64,000 nucleotides of DNA from Rutidosis leptorrhynchoides (GCF_046630445.1 NC_092335.1:314884501-314948500); one strand, 5' to 3'; shown: positions 27,189 through 40,275, numbered from the stretch's first letter. The notes: generated from the letters alone by a model not told the origin. Program-made: numbers and translations.

Positions 27189-30100
27189 ATGAAGACGAAA
27201 AATGGACACGATAATGATATCTGCGGTACAAGCGAGGACCCCGACTTCGCGGCCAAAGTTGAGGCCATCTTGAAGAACTACAAGGAGGACTTCCTTGTTA
27301 GCGTGAGAAAGGTTTTCAAGGAATCGGTTGACGAGCAAATAACCGATTTAATTAATGAACGAATGAAGGCCACCGACAATGAGGCTCTTGATGCTAGAAA
27401 CATTTATCCTCGTGGTGAAGGAGGTGAAGGAAGGCGGGACTTCCACTACAAAAATTTCAAGGATACTCAACCTCCGATGTTTAATGGGGTGAGGGATCCA
27501 TTGAAAAGCACTTGTTGGATTTTCGATATCGAGGGGGCGTTCCGTACCGCAGAGTGTCCTCCCGAGAAGAAGACGAGGTATGGGTCTAGCATGTTACGTG
27601 AAGAAGGCAACTTATGGTGGGACGATAAAATCAATTTATATGGTGAAGAGCAATGCATGAGCTTGACATGGGAGGAGTTTAAGAAGGAATTCTTCCAAGA
27701 ATACTGAACTTCTTCCGACCTTGATAGAATCTGGGACGAGTTGCATCATTTGCAACAAGGTTCAATGGATTTGGTTACTCTCAAGTCTACCTTTTTGGCA
27801 AAGACTCGTTTTTACCCGGAATATGTTGGTGACGATCACAAGCTAATGAAAGATTTCTACCGTACCTTGAACGATGAGTTAAAGGGTAAGATTAGTCGGG
27901 GTATGGCTAAGTCTTTTGAGGAGTTATTTGAATTGGCTCGGGGTTTTGAGCCGGAGGTTCCAAGGAAGAGTGATTTCACTTTTTCAAAGAGAAAGTTTGA
28001 AGGTTCGAGTCATTCGAATTTTTCAAATAAAAAGAACAAGAAAGGCTCCGAGAGCGTTAATAGTGTGAAGAAGGGTACTTCCGGGGGTTTCGGACCCACG
28101 TGTTATAATTGTAACCAAAGAGGGCACCTGGCCAGTGATTGCACCAAGACGTCGACCAAAGTCACTTGCTTTAATTGTGGTAAAGAGGGGCACAAGAGGC
28201 CGGAATGCCCCGATTTGAATAATGATCATGCTAAGAAGTTAGAGAAGGCGTTGAGCATGGCTAGGGGTCGCAACTACTTGATGACCAATGACGAAGCCAA
28301 ACAATCCAACGAAGTTTTCTCAGGTACTTTTATGGTTAACTCTAATCCGGCAAGGATCTTATTTGATAGCGGTGCAAATTTGTCGTTTGTGTCTCCAAAA
28401 TTTGTGCCTAAACTTGATAGACCGTTAGCTAAGTTAAGTCGTTCAGTAGAAGTTGAAATAGCGGATGGCAAGACGGTGCTAGTGGTTGATGTGTGTAAAA
28501 ATTGTGATGTTGTGTTTGGTGCCGAGAACTTTAAAATTGATCTTATCCCGATGACTTTGGGCGACTTTGATATCGTTGTTGGTATGGATTGGCTCGATCG
28601 AAATAGAGCCAATATTGCATGCCATGAGAAGTTTATTCGTGTGAAGACCCCTAGTGGGGGAGAGTTAATTATTCACGGCGATAAGCGAAGAAGACTTGTG
28701 CCGATATGTTCTTTTGCACGGGCACATCATTTTCTTGTTAGTGGTGGCATGGCTTTTCTTGCCCATGTTGTGGATACTCGTGATGAGCCACCACCCATTC
28801 GTGAAATTTCGATGGTTAGTGAATTCGAAGACGTTTTTCCGGATGAGTTACCGGGTGTTTCGGCGGAAAGACAAGTAGAATTTCGCATTGAGTTGGTTCC
28901 GGGAGCTACTCCTATTGCTAAAACTCCTTATCGTTTACCGCCGACGAAAATGCAAGAGTTGTTAAATCAAACCCAAGAACTACTTGAAAAGGGTTTTATC
29001 CGACCGAGTGCTTCGCCATGGGGCGCTCCGGTTTTATTCGTGAAAAAGAAGGATGGTGGTATGCGGATGTGCATCGACTATAGGGAGTTGAATAAAGTGA
29101 CGATCAAAAATCGTTATCCATTTCCTAGGATTGACGATTTGTTTGACCAACTCCAAGATGTGACGTATTTCTCAAAGATTGACCTACGGTCCGGCTATCA
29201 CTAAATGCGGGTCCGTGAGGAAGATATTGAAAAAATGGCTTTTCGAACGCGTTATGGGCATTTTGAGTTTGTAGTTATGCCTTTTGGTCTTACGAATGCA
29301 CCGGCGGCATTCATGGATCTTATGAACCGAGTGTGCCAACCTATATTGGACAAGTCGGTAATTGTGTTCATTGACGACATACTTGTCTACTCGAAAAGTA
29401 TGAACGAACATGAATGCCATTTGCGCGAAGTTTTGAAGATGTTACGAAGGGAGAAGTTGTATGCTAAGTTCTCCAAATGTGAATTTTGGCTAAGGGAAGT
29501 TCAATTCCTTGGCCACATTGTGAACAAAGACGGCATTCAAGTGGATCCGGGGAAGATAGAGACGGTAAAGAGTTGGAGACAACCGACTACTCCTACGGAG
29601 GTCCGAAGTTTTCTCGGATTGGCCGGTTATTATCGTCAGTTTATCCAAGACTTTTCTAAAATCGCTTCTTCATTGACGAAGTTGACAAGGAAGAACGCGA
29701 GATTTAATTGGGAGGACGAGCAAGAAATTGCTTTTCAATTGCTAAAAGAGAAGTTGTGTCAAGCTCCGGCGTTAGTGTTGCCGGAAGGAGTGGAAGACAT
29801 GACGGTTTATTGTGATGCATCGTTAAATGGACTCGGGTGTGTTCTAATGCAAAGAGGTAAAGTCATCGCTTATGCCTCTCGACAATTAAAGGAACACGAG
29901 ACGAGATATCCGACTCATGATCTTGAGTTGGCGGCGGTTGTGCATGCGTTGAAAATTTGACGCCATTACTTGTATGGTGTCAAGTGTACGATTTATTCGG
30001 ATCATAAGAGTTTGAAACATCTCTTTAATCAACGAGATTTGAATTATCGTCGACGTAGGTGGATGGATGTAGTAAAAGATTATGATTGTGAAATACTTTA

Positions 30101-31673
30101 TCATCCGGGCAAGGCGAATGTGGTCGCGGATGCGTTAAGTCGAAAGAGTCATCACCCGGCGTTACGATTCGGATTGTTACGTATGATTATTACTAACGAT
30201 TTTCTTGAAAAACTCGGTGTGATTCAAATAGAGGCTTACATTCACAACAAACATGCGGAGCGAATTGTGGGACAATCGGAGTTCATTACTATGGGCTCGC
30301 GTGGTTTGTTTTCTTTTCAAGGAAGAGTGTGGGTACCTAAGATGGGTGATTACTGATAAGTGCTACTCGAGGAAGCACATAAGTCAAAGTATTCCATTCA
30401 TCCGGGCGTGACGAAAATGTATCTTGATTTAAGGAAAGATTATTGGTGGCCGGGCATGAAACGTGATGTTGTGAAGTATGTTGAGCAATGCGTCACGTGT
30501 TTGCAAGTTAAGGCCGAGCACCAAAAGCCGTATGGTAAGTTACAACCGTTAGAAATCCTGAAATGGAAATGGGAGCACATTACCATGGATTTCATCACAA
30601 AGTTACATAAAACGGCGAGAACCCAATTTGATTCGATTTGGGTTATAGTTGATCGATTGACGAAGAGTGCTTTGTTTCTTCCCATTAAGGAAGCGATATC
30701 GTCGGAGACTTTGGCTAAGTTGTTTATCAAGGAAGTTGTCTCTCGACACGGAGTTCCTATATCTATTATTTCGGATCGAGATACCCGTTTTACATCTCGG
30801 TTTTGGGAGAAATTTCATGAAGATATGGGTACGCAATTAAAATTAAGCACGGCGTATCTTCCTCAAACGGACGGTCAAACCGAACGTACGAATCAAACTT
30901 TGGAAGATATGTTACGAGCGTGCATTATTGATTTCGGTGGTAGTTGGGATGAGCATTTGCCTTTGGTGGAATTCTCGTACAATAATAGTTATCATACTAG
31001 TATCGGGATGCCGCCATATGAGATGCTTTATGGGCGTAGATGTCGAACCCCGATTTGTTGGGGTGAAGTGGGACAAAAGGAAATCGGGAGTACCGATTTG
31101 GTTTTAGAGACGAATAGCAAGATTGATATGATTCGAGAGCATTTGAAGAAGGCTCAAGATAGGCAAAAGTCGTATGCCGACAAACGTAGACAAACAATCG
31201 AATTTCAAGAAGGTGACATGGTGATGCTTAAGGTTTCGCCATGGAAAGGTATTATTCGATTCCGGAAACGAGGAAAGTTAGCTCCTCGGTTTATTGGACC
31301 ATTTAAGGTTTTAGCTCGTGTTGGTGAAGTCGCGTATCGTTTGGAATTACCTGAAGAGCTTGCGGGGATCCATAATACATTTCATGTTTCCCATCTCCGT
31401 CAGTGTCTTGCGAATGATTCATCTTGGGTGCCATTAGACGAGATCGAGCTAAACAATAAGTTAGAATATATTGAGGAACCGATTGCCATACTTGATGAGA
31501 AGGTCAAAAGGTTGAGGCATAAAGAAGTTAGGACTTTTAAAGTTCAATGGCGTCGAAGTAAGGGTTCCGAGTTTACTTGGGAGCCCGAAGAGTTTGTGTT
31601 GGTTTATCTTCCTTCTTGTCATGCGGCTTGGATCGCAAGGACGCGCTCCAATTCAAGTGGGGGAGAGTTGTAA
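27189..31673 (+). pseudogene. E gag-pol polyprotein, five in-frame stops
   Basis: A single frame of about 1,495 codons from ATG 27189 to TAA 31671, broken only by stops at 27705 (TGA), 29202 (TAA), 29958 (TGA), 30354 (TGA) and 30357 (TAA). The order is gag; two CCHC knuckles ([14 protein letters not shown] and [14 protein letters not shown], about 28100-28210); protease ([12 protein letters not shown]); RT with [17 protein letters not shown] and FIDD (about 29370); RNase H ([10 protein letters not shown] ... ADALSRK); integrase with HHCC finger and [10 protein letters not shown] / ISDRDTRF / PQTDGQTERTNQ as the DD(35)E core; and a C-terminal chromodomain-like end (LRHKEVRTFKVQWRRS ... FTWEPEEF). 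The last feature and the knuckle pair place it in the Tekay/Del chromoviruses. The stop terminating the frame overlaps the 3' LTR start. Confidence 0.93.
31655..31668 (+). other. E polypurine tract
   Basis: AAGTGGGGGAGAGT ends directly at the 3' LTR start (TGTAACATCCCG at 31669). It is the expected plus-strand primer and overlaps the last codons of pol. Confidence 0.88.
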
Positions 31674-31769
31674 CATCCCGTTTTTCCCGCACATATTGGA
31701 AGGTACATACTTAATCATTTGTACGTTTGTAACTCGCTAGATTATGCGTAATTGTATAGATATATGTGT

Positions 31770-31835
<66 letters not shown>

Positions 31836-33863
31836 TTGATAATGTGTGCGCATACAAGTTTATACATGGGCTTTGAAAGCATTAAGTCTTGTGAGACTAT
31901 TGTTGAAGGTTAGGCGAATGTAGGAAGCGGGATTTAGGTGTACGAATCAAATGAAATCAAAATGTGTTTTAGGTTGTCAAACTGTCCAGGCTTAGGCTAA
32001 TGCCGTGCCGCGGCGATCTGGGCCGCGACGTGACAAACAAAGGAAATCTGGATCAGAAGTTGAGTTTAGAAGGGTCTATTTTCCTTTTATACGCCGCGCC
32101 GCGAGAATTGGGTCGCGCCGCGACATTTCTGCTGGACAGATTCCAGACTTAGCTAATTTTTAAAGGATTTTAAGGGGTAAAATGGTAAATTGACATGTGG
32201 ATCTGATGGGAGCATTAAATCTCCACCACATATCCATTTAATTCATTTTCCTTTTATCTTTTCTTTCCATTTTCTCTCCCAAAACACAAAACCCACTTGT
32301 TTAATCTTGAGATTTGAAGGTGAAGATTTGTGAATCAAACCTAGGAGCAAGAATTAAGGTTGTTCTCCTTGTTGTTAGCTACAAGAGGATAGTCTTGGTA
32401 AGTTCTAACTTTATGTTTTAAGTTTTAATTGGTTAATGGCTAGGGTTTTGGTTACTAGAGATTTGTATGACCCATTTGAGGATAAAATGGGTGAATTTGG
32501 GTTGTGCTGTTGTAATGAAACCCTAATAGCCACAATCTAGGGATTTGGCATTATGATTTTAGGTTGTAAGTGTCAAATGGTGTTGTTAGTCACTAATGCA
32601 CTTTAAGATTAATGAAAGAAGTGTTAATGAGTAAGTTTGACTTGATTGTGAGTCTAAGTAATATAAAATGGGTCAAAATGTACTAGTTGACCTAATTAGA
32701 TGAAATGGGTATGGATTACCCTAAGTTTTGTGTTAATTGAAGTTAGTAGACTTTAATTCACTAGCCTTAGTGATTAAAGTCGAGTCTTGGGCATTTATGG
32801 GCGGTTGTGTGTAGTTGAGTCATTTAATGCAAATTGGGTCATTAAATGCTCAAGTGGGAGTATTGTGGTTAATCCCACTAGTTGTGAAATTGAATGTGCA
32901 CTTAATGATGTAGGTACATTGTGTTGAAGCTCGGAAGTGCTAAATCATCATCCTTGTGACAAGGTGAGTGGAGTAATTATACGTATGTATATATAGCGTA
33001 TTTATTTGTGAATGTTATGGTATGAACCACCGAGCCGGTAGTGCCATAACATGTGTGGGTTAGGATGTGAACCACGAGCCGGTAGCACTATAAACTAAGA
33101 TGTGAACCACGAGCTGGTAGCATCTAGTGTGAACCACGAGCCGGTAGCACTATAAACTAAGATGTGAACCACGAGCCGGTAGCATCGAGTGTGAACCACG
33201 AGCCGGTAGCACTATAAACGAGTATGACTCAAATGCGTATGGTGTGAACCACGAGCCGGTAGCACCATAGCGATATTGGTTAACCATATTGAGATTGTTG
33301 TTTTGTTTAGCATATTATATATATACTGAGTTGAGTATATGCTAATGAAGTGGTGTGATAATGTACGACTTGTTAGTGTTACGGGTATGTTGACATGCTA
33401 TTTGAGTTACAAGTTCGTATGAGGTATTTGGTGTTGTGATTGCAAATGGATAGGTTATATATATGCATGTATAATTATTGCACTCACTAAGCATTGCTTA
33501 CCCTCTCGTTGTTTATCATTTTATAGGTTCCGGTTTGGACAAGGGTAAGGGCATACGGTTGGATTAGTTGTCTCCCGTTTATGTTGACAGGGGGTGCTTT
33601 TGGCATAGCTTTTGAAGTTGGCCTAATGTTTTGGGTAGTTTAGCCCCAAACCATGCTCGAGTGTCGTTTGGATTATAAACTATCATTGTAGTAGGTCGAG
33701 CTTGTATTAAACTTAATTAATGGCCTTCGTGCCTTTTTGTAAACATTTAAATTGTTGTACGTTTAAATGGAAATTGTGGAATGGTTTGCATATTTAATTG
33801 GCGCGTAAATGTGTATTATATAAAAAAAAAATTATCGTATGGAGTACGGGTTTGGTTGTTTCA
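31669..33863 (+). repeat. E 3' LTR
   Basis: 2195 bp. It carries the CpG blocks at 32002-32034 and 32092-32124, here with CpG-to-TpG changes relative to the 5' copy, and a hairpin array of seven units (33014-33266). The second array unit has a GATG left arm and a CACT right arm, a hybrid that explains the missing unit. Confidence 0.94.
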
Positions 33864-33868
33864 ATTGC

Positions 33869-34035
33869 CTTCTATTCGTAGAAGCACACTATCGTTTGTT
33901 AAACATTTGACGTTGGTTATGACATCACCTTTTCTTATGAATGCAAACTTATTTTAAAATAGCATATAGTGTTTGACCTTGTAATGATCCTATTGTTGAT
34001 GATCCGTACACTTTAATTTTGTACGGGGCATCACA
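33869..34035 (+). repeat. D 5' LTR, piece 3
   Basis: It matches 54930-55091 at the end of the 3' LTR and finishes GGGGCATCACA, completing the 5' LTR of D. Confidence 0.9.
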
Positions 34036-34037
34036 TT

Positions 34038-34049
34038 TGGTATTAGAGC
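34038..34049 (+). other. D primer-binding site, tRNA-iMet type, one mismatch
   Basis: TGGTATTAGAGC, differing from the standard TGGTATCAGAGC by one C-to-T change, two bases after the LTR end. The leader from here to 34372 is non-coding. Confidence 0.85.
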
Positions 34050-34372
34050 GTTGGTTGTAGGGAATTAGGTTGCATTAGTGAGTCTAGACCGGACCGAGTA
34101 GGATTCACTAATAGGACTATTCTACAACTTACTAGTTTACTTGTTTCTGCGGAACTTGCTGCATGCTGCTGCTTACTTTTACTGCTATATGCTGTATACT
34201 GCTACTTGTTTTCACTACTGCATGCTACTATCTGCTTTCGATTGCATGATACTTGTCATTATTGCCATGCTATTTACTGCTATAGATGATCTAGACTGTC
34301 GTAGTTACTTTGCCTAATACGTGCTTGCTATATGACTTACTGACATGGAAAAAGTTATTTTTCCTTGTTCAG

Positions 34373-35245
34373 ATGTCGGATATCCCGCCCATTATCATTG
34401 ACTTGGACAGCGACTCAGATTCATCTGCCGCCTCGCCTGCAGCTGCTGCCGACTCACAGATCCCGTCATCGTTACCCTCCAGTGACTCTGTCGATTCATC
34501 CTCTGGGGACAGTAGCCACGCACTTGACCTGATGATCATCTCCGGCAGAGACAAGGACCCAGAGGAGATTCCAGCTTCACCTAACCCAGGACTCCCGGAG
34601 CCACAGCACCATTCTGGTGGTGCTGTGATTCCTGTGGAAAATGGGGACGGTCCTTTCAGCAATGAGCATGGACATTGGGCTAGACGCCTTCATGATGAAC
34701 GTGTCGTGCCGATCCCGCCTGGCAGATACCGACTTATGACTACCGATCAGGCACATCCACCCTTAGATGATTCAGACGATTCATCATCCGACGACTCCAG
34801 TGAGGAGGATTCCAACAAGGATTCCGACGAGGACCCTGAGGAGATGCCTGTGTAGCCACCCTCTACCCCACCAAAGAAGCGGTATTGTTTCGATGGTACT
34901 GTTATTCCAGGGGTTAACGGAGGTAGACCGTTTGTGGATGCATGCGGACAGTTGGTTAGGGTTACCGCCCGTAAGCGGGTTGTGCCTTACCCTGCAGATC
35001 CATTCATGCGTAAGGCTTCCTGTTACACACCGTCTACTTCGGGTGCTGGACCGTCTGCACCACCAGCTCCACCAGCATTATCTGCACCACCAGCTCCACC
35101 TGTACCACCTGCACCGCCTGCCCCACCAGCATCCCCTGTCGTCGAGGAACTGATGAGGGAAGTGCATATCCTCCGTGCTCGGGTAACTGAGCTCGAGGAC
35201 CAGGTGTCCCACATGATGGACATCCTTTACCCACCGTCACCATAG
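34373..35245 (+). pseudogene. D leader ORF: acidic, Pro/Ala-rich, coiled-coil protein of unknown function
   Basis: A 291-codon frame from ATG 34373 with one internal TAG at 34853-34855. It lies between the primer site and gag. It begins with an acidic segment (DLDSDSDSS), has Asp/Ser- and Glu-rich tracts up to the stop, then a basic stretch (VTARKRVVPYP), a Pro/Ala/Ser repeat region, and ends with a heptad-like segment (VVEELMREVHILRARVTELE) that should form a coiled coil. I recognise no domain. Element F has a similar ORF in the same place (39880-40275). The ATG follows TTTTTCCTTGTTCAG, a strong 3' splice-site look-alike. A role in RNA or protein assembly is only a guess. Confidence 0.6.
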
Positions 35246-35546
35246 GGCTATTGTATTAGATTTGATTATGTAATCCCGTTTGTAGTTTAATGTTTTACTC
35301 ATGTACTGTATGAACCTTATGCGGATGTATGCAACTTTCTTATTTAATGAATGGAACTTAGTGTTGTTTGATTTTTGTACGGTGTTCTATTTACGTTACT
35401 ATATGATGATTTTGTGGTACCTATATCTAGTTGCATTACTTAATTAACATGCGATGTGTTGATTCCATGTTGGTTACCATATACCGTATTATTGTTTATA
35501 GAATGCTGGATTTTTACTTAAGTCGAAATTTCTATTTCGAAGATCA
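35246..35546 (+). other. D spacer between leader ORF and gag
   Basis: 300 bp, A/T-rich, no ORF. This separation into a leader ORF and a later gag is the same in element F. Confidence 0.6.
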
Positions 35547-36648
35547 ATGGCAAACGGAAGATCAACGCCTACAGCAGCACAGATTGAGGAGATGATAACT
35601 GAACAAATAGCCGCTGCAATTGCGAATGTCAACCCCCAAGCTCCACCTGTTAACCAGCACAATCATAACTGGTGTACCTATAAGGAGTTTCAAAGCTGCA
35701 AGCCCCACAATTTCAGTGGTACTGAGGGGCCGGTTGGACTGACGAGGTGGTTTGAGAAATTGGAAGCTGTGTTCTGTGTGAGCAACTGCTCAGAAATGAA
35801 CAAGATTAAGTATGCCTCCTGTACACTGTCGGATGGCACTTTAACCTGGTGGAACACACTTGCTCAGGCTAAGGGTATTGACGAGGCTTATGCTACACCG
35901 TGGGAGGAATTTAAGGGGGCTATGATCGAGGAGTACTGCCCCAGAACAGAGATTCAGAAAATGGAAGCTGAGTTTTGGGACTTGAAGGTTGTGGGAACCG
36001 ATCTTGACGGTTATAACCGAAGGTACTTGGAACTAGCTTTGATGTGTCCCACGATGGTTACCCCGGAATTTAAGCGAATGGAACGGTATTTGTGGGGACT
36101 TCCCAAGTCCATCAAGGGAATGTCACCTCTTCAAAACCAGCTGATGTCCTGGAAGCTATGCGCATGGCGCACACCCTGATGAACCAAATTACCAGCAAAG
36201 AACCAGAAAAGGGGAAATCCGAATCGGGAGCTAGTAATGAGAAACGTAAGTGGGACAGCAACAAGGGAAGTGTATTTGATCAAAACCCAGCTAAGAGGCA
36301 TGAAAGTTTCAAGGGAAACAACTCCAACCCGAACCTTAGCTCAAACCCTAACTACAAGGGTAGTCTCCCGCAGTGTAAGAGATGCTACAAGCATCATACC
36401 GGGTACTGCAATGTGGTCTGTGAAAAGTGTAAAAGGACTGGGCATATTGGCAAAGACTGCAAGATCACCACCCCAAATGTGAAGACAAACCCTACCGGGC
36501 CAAGGAAATGCTATGAGTGTGGACAACAGGGCCACTTCAGGAATGAATGTCCCAACAAGAGAAAGGACTGCGGGCCAGCGCGTGGAAGAGCTTTCAACGT
36601 AAACGCAAGGGATGCCCGTGAGAACCCCAACTTGGTTACAGGTATATT
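35547..36648 (+). pseudogene. D gag, frameshifted and cut by element F
   Basis: The frame from ATG 35547 holds the gag core (FSGTEGPVGLTRWFEKLEAVF, LTWWNTLAQA, MIEEYCPR). A one-base deletion near 36119 moves it to the second frame, which continues with SSKPADVLEAMRMAHTL, a Lys/Asn-rich linker and three zinc knuckles (CKRCYKHHTGYC, CEKCKRTGHIGKDC and CYECGQQGHFRNEC). It stops at VTGIF just before protease, where element F begins at 36649. The rest of D pol is not in the window. Confidence 0.87.
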
Positions 36649-37269
36649 TGTAACAACCCTGCTTTTTCCGTTACTTCCGTTAACCTTCCGTTAGTTTATT
36701 TAACGGCGATTATTTAACTTTTATGTGTTTACGTGTATTAAATGCCTACTTGATCTTTAGAGGGTTTTAATAATTAATATGGGTTGATATTAATTCAAAT
36801 AAATATTTCGGATAATGAAATAAGATAAAAACGATACGATTTTGATCATAGCTCTTTGAGCAACGAAACGCTCGGGTTTATTTTAATAATTAATTTTATT
36901 AATTATTAACTTTTTAAAATATTTAATTTATTGGGTTTTTATTAAATTAAACAATTGGTTGCGTTTAACGATCGGGTTAGCGTTTCGGGCCTTCGGTACG
37001 ACTAAACAGCACTTAAAACGGATCACGATTACACGGGATTGCAAAACGAGAGCCCGGGAACCCCATGAGGGCCCCATCGGCCGAAACCCCCCTCCCCACC
37101 CCCTTTTTATGTCTAAAACTTGCAACTTGAGGGACTTAAGTGTTAATTAGGGGATTAGGGCTAAATATAAAAGGCTTGTGTAAACCTAAAACTGCATAAT
37201 CTTTCCCCATTATTTTTTTTGGTCGATCCCTCCTCCTCTCCCTCTCTTGGCCGTTGCCCAACTCACACA

Positions 37270-37300
<31 letters not shown>

Positions 37301-39695
37301 TCAAACTCAATTTTTGATTAAACCTCAAGAACAAAAGTTGCAATTCGCGTTATCCTCTACGTATTGGTGTGCTTTGATTGTTGATCTAAGATATATTTGT
37401 ATGAACCCTAATTCTTAAAATCTGAATTTTATTGAAGTTTCATAGTTATGTTGTCAATTGCTCAAGTCTATACGCGTACGTGTTAATCGTTATCGTTATT
37501 TTGTTTGTTTGATGCGCTAGGGTTTAAAAACGAATTTGTATTTGTTTGATCAGAAAAATTAAGTTTTTCAAATATTAATTATTATGTCATAATCAGATTC
37601 CTTGCTAAAAACTATTGAGTTTAGGCTTTGGATTCGCTTGATTTCGTTTCCGTATGATTAAGTTATGTCGATTTGAATTATCGTTGTGTTTTTGTTGCTT
37701 GATCAGAAATCTGGTATTGATAGAAAACGAATTGGCATGTGAGACTTATACCATTATAAAGATAATTTAAAAACACTCAAGTTAGACTAGGATATCATGT
37801 CGTTTTTATATGTACAGCCCGAGATATGCTAGAATTAGTGTAAATGTAGTTTTATACAGCACTTGCATGAAAATAACCTTGTATTATAAAATGTTTTAAT
37901 TTCTGTGATCAAAGCTTTGCATATTTGAAAATTAGACAAAAATTTCTTCATCTTTCATGTGGATATCATAGGCTAATTGTATCTAGACCTTCGGATAATT
38001 GCATGCGAATGTGACTAACTAAATAAGAATCGAATCTGTAAATTGATCACGGTTTTGTACTCTGTGGATTATGTGAATTGTTTGAGTATGCATGCTTTTG
38101 GGAAATGAAACTTAACATGATATGTGACTTATTTTTAGTTTATGTCAATCTCTAAAACCTTATGCATTGGACACAATAGAGCCATACTTTATGTGAATTT
38201 TGATTTGAGCTGAAAACTGAATGTTCAACTTGCACGAATAAATTGTACAAATTGGCTAAACAAAAGTTTCTAGATTATTGATATGTGTTACTTTGATTTT
38301 TCCTTGAACTATGGCCACTGGTCTTGTATCAATTGCGTGTTCCTAACTCCGGTTATAGCCAAAATGATATCAGTGCGCGGTCAGAAACTGACCTGGCAAA
38401 CCCCAAATGTATCCCTTCTGATTCCTGACTTTTAATTGTTGTATGAGTCCCTGGCTGGACTTTTTGGAATCGATTTTAAGTATATTTATGATCTGGAGTT
38501 TACCATATTTACTTGAATTTTGTACTATGAGATAATGTGCTAAGTATGCTACGTGTTCATGAATTTTGTGCGTGACGATAAACTGAAATTGTGAAAATGA
38601 TCATTCATGATCTAAAACGTATTGTTTGACTTAGGTTTGATATGTTGACCAATATTTGACATGAACCTACTAATTTTTACTTTAGTTGACTACTTTGACT
38701 AATTTTGACTTTCGGTTTGACTTTAGTTGACTTTGTTTGACTTGCATGATATAGTTGACTTTTACTTTAAAACGCGTCGAGTTGAGCAATAAGACAACGT
38801 ACACTATGAAACCACACTTATTTAAGATACATATATTGACCAACCTACATACGTATACTTAGGTTGTCTTACTCAGCTGTAAACCGTACAAGTCGTTTGT
38901 TTTTCAATCCGAGCTTATTCAAAGGTGAGTCTACAGTCCCGCTTTTTACATGTTTTCAGGGATGAGAATACACGCTGTTATATTTACATTTTAAATACTT
39001 TTATATTGACATGAGTACTACACATATGCATAATGAGTTTGTTCAAAAAGCCTCTAGCTTGAATACTTTTAATACCATCGGTGTAAGCACAATTTAGATG
39101 GACGGATCCGTTAGGTTGACAACCTCACCCGCTATAAAAACAGTGGTGCATTTACTTTGAACATTAAATACATTTGAACAAGTGTATAACATTTTACGAG
39201 GTAAGGTCGGGTATAGTGGTTTCTATACTCGGGTCATTGCTAGTATTCAGGTGCTCGGTTTATGCAGACGATAGAATCTCGTGATCAAGGAAACTATACT
39301 ATTTTTCTGATAACTATTTTTCAGATACTGTTACATTACTTTAAACCTGTAGATTCACCAACATTATTTGTTGACCTGTTTTTGCGTGTTGTTATTCTCA
39401 GGTCCTTAAGAGGTATGCTTCCGCTGTGTTTGCTGCATGACTGGACGTGGAGTCAGCATTTGATTTTAAAGAACATTATTTACTTTCGCATTTAAAACTT
39501 TTATACTGTTTAAATACTGTTGGCTTGTGGTTATGATCATAACAGTGTTTCTATTTTGGGATTTTTGACTTTGAAAGTTAATTTTTAAATAAAATTAAAT
39601 GCGATTGCTTTAAACGTCTCATATAGAGGGCGTAACTGTTAACTGTGGGACTGGAATTAACATGCCGTCAGATGGTAATTTGGCGGGGTGTTATA
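36649..39695 (+). repeat. F 5' LTR
   Basis: 3047 bp, TGTAACAACC to GGTGTTATA. It contains an (AC)n run at about 37264-37302 and the conserved LTR block with donor-like CTCAG/GT at 39352-39439. No partner LTR exists for an age estimate. The 62-65-codon ORFs in it have no support. Confidence 0.82.
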
Positions 39696-39709
39696 GTTCG
39701 TATCAGAGC
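39696..39709 (+). other. F primer-binding site, tRNA-iMet type
   Basis: GTTCGTATCAGAGC directly follows the LTR. The last ten bases match the initiator-Met complement and the first bases are altered. Confidence 0.8.
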
Positions 39710-39879
39710 TAACGGTTTGTAGGGAAACTAGGACTTGCATTAGTGTGTCTGATTTGGTCATTAGAACACCTTGATGAGTCTAGACTACGACTGGGACTTA
39801 GTCATTACATGAGTACTTTGTGACTAACGTTATTTACTTGACTAATCTGTTTTGTTTGTGTTCTTGTACTATGAGTTAG

Positions 39880-40275
39880 ATGTCACATGATTCAGGAAGC
39901 AGTAACAACGACTCCAGTGTGGCTGAGGTGAATGCTCCAGCCCCAGCACCAGCACCTGCTCCGCATCGGATACCTAACCATCCCGTGAACCTTTATGCAT
40001 TGGATTTGGTTCATACTAACCGTAACAGGGATATTGTCGATCGTGTTAACGCTTTGAGTGATATTGCTAGGACATATCCGCACCCCGATGATCTTGAGAG
40101 AATGGAGGAAAGAGTCACAGGTATAAATACTTATACGTACGAGGCTGAAGCGAGGTTCGTTGAGATGGCGAGATTGATAGCAGCCTTAACTGCCAGGGTT
40201 GCTGCGTTAGAGGCGGAATGTAATAGGCCGAGGAATGATGGACCTGCCTTCCGTACCCGACAGAAGAGGAAGTGA
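39880..40275 (+). CDS. F leader ORF: coiled-coil protein of unknown function
   Basis: 131 codons, open, in the same place as the D leader ORF. Residues 20-30 are an Ala/Pro repeat (APAPAPAPAPH). From about residue 70 the sequence is charged and heptad-like (MARLIAALTARVAALEAECN), predicting a coiled coil, and the end is basic (RTRQKRK). It starts with ATGTC like the D copy and follows TTGTACTATGAGTTAG, a weaker splice-acceptor-like site. It is shorter than the D ORF and lacks its acidic region. Whether it is translated is unknown. The spacer to gag (40276-40769) is non-coding and has ACTACTATCACTAC-type simple repeats at about 40540-40650. Confidence 0.55.
   Translation: MSHDSGSSNNDSSVAEVNAPAPAPAPAPHRIPNHPVNLYALDLVHTNRNRDIVDRVNALSDIARTYPHPDDLERMEERVTGINTYTYEAEARFVEMARLIAALTARVAALEAECNRPRNDGPAFRTRQKRK

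Larger units (their letters stand above)
24597..33863 (+). mobile_element. Element E: full-length Tekay-type chromovirus inserted in D's 5' LTR
   Basis: 9267 bp, TGTAACATC to TTGTTTCA, with duplication ATTGC at 24592-24596 and 33864-33868. The filled site can be checked against the uninterrupted 3' LTR copy, where TATTATTATTGCCTTC reads straight through at about 54920-54935. It has two LTRs of 2.2 kb, an initiator-Met primer site, one gag-pol frame with a C-terminal chromodomain-like segment, and a polypurine tract. It is the most complete element in the window but carries five in-frame stops. Confidence 0.95.
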
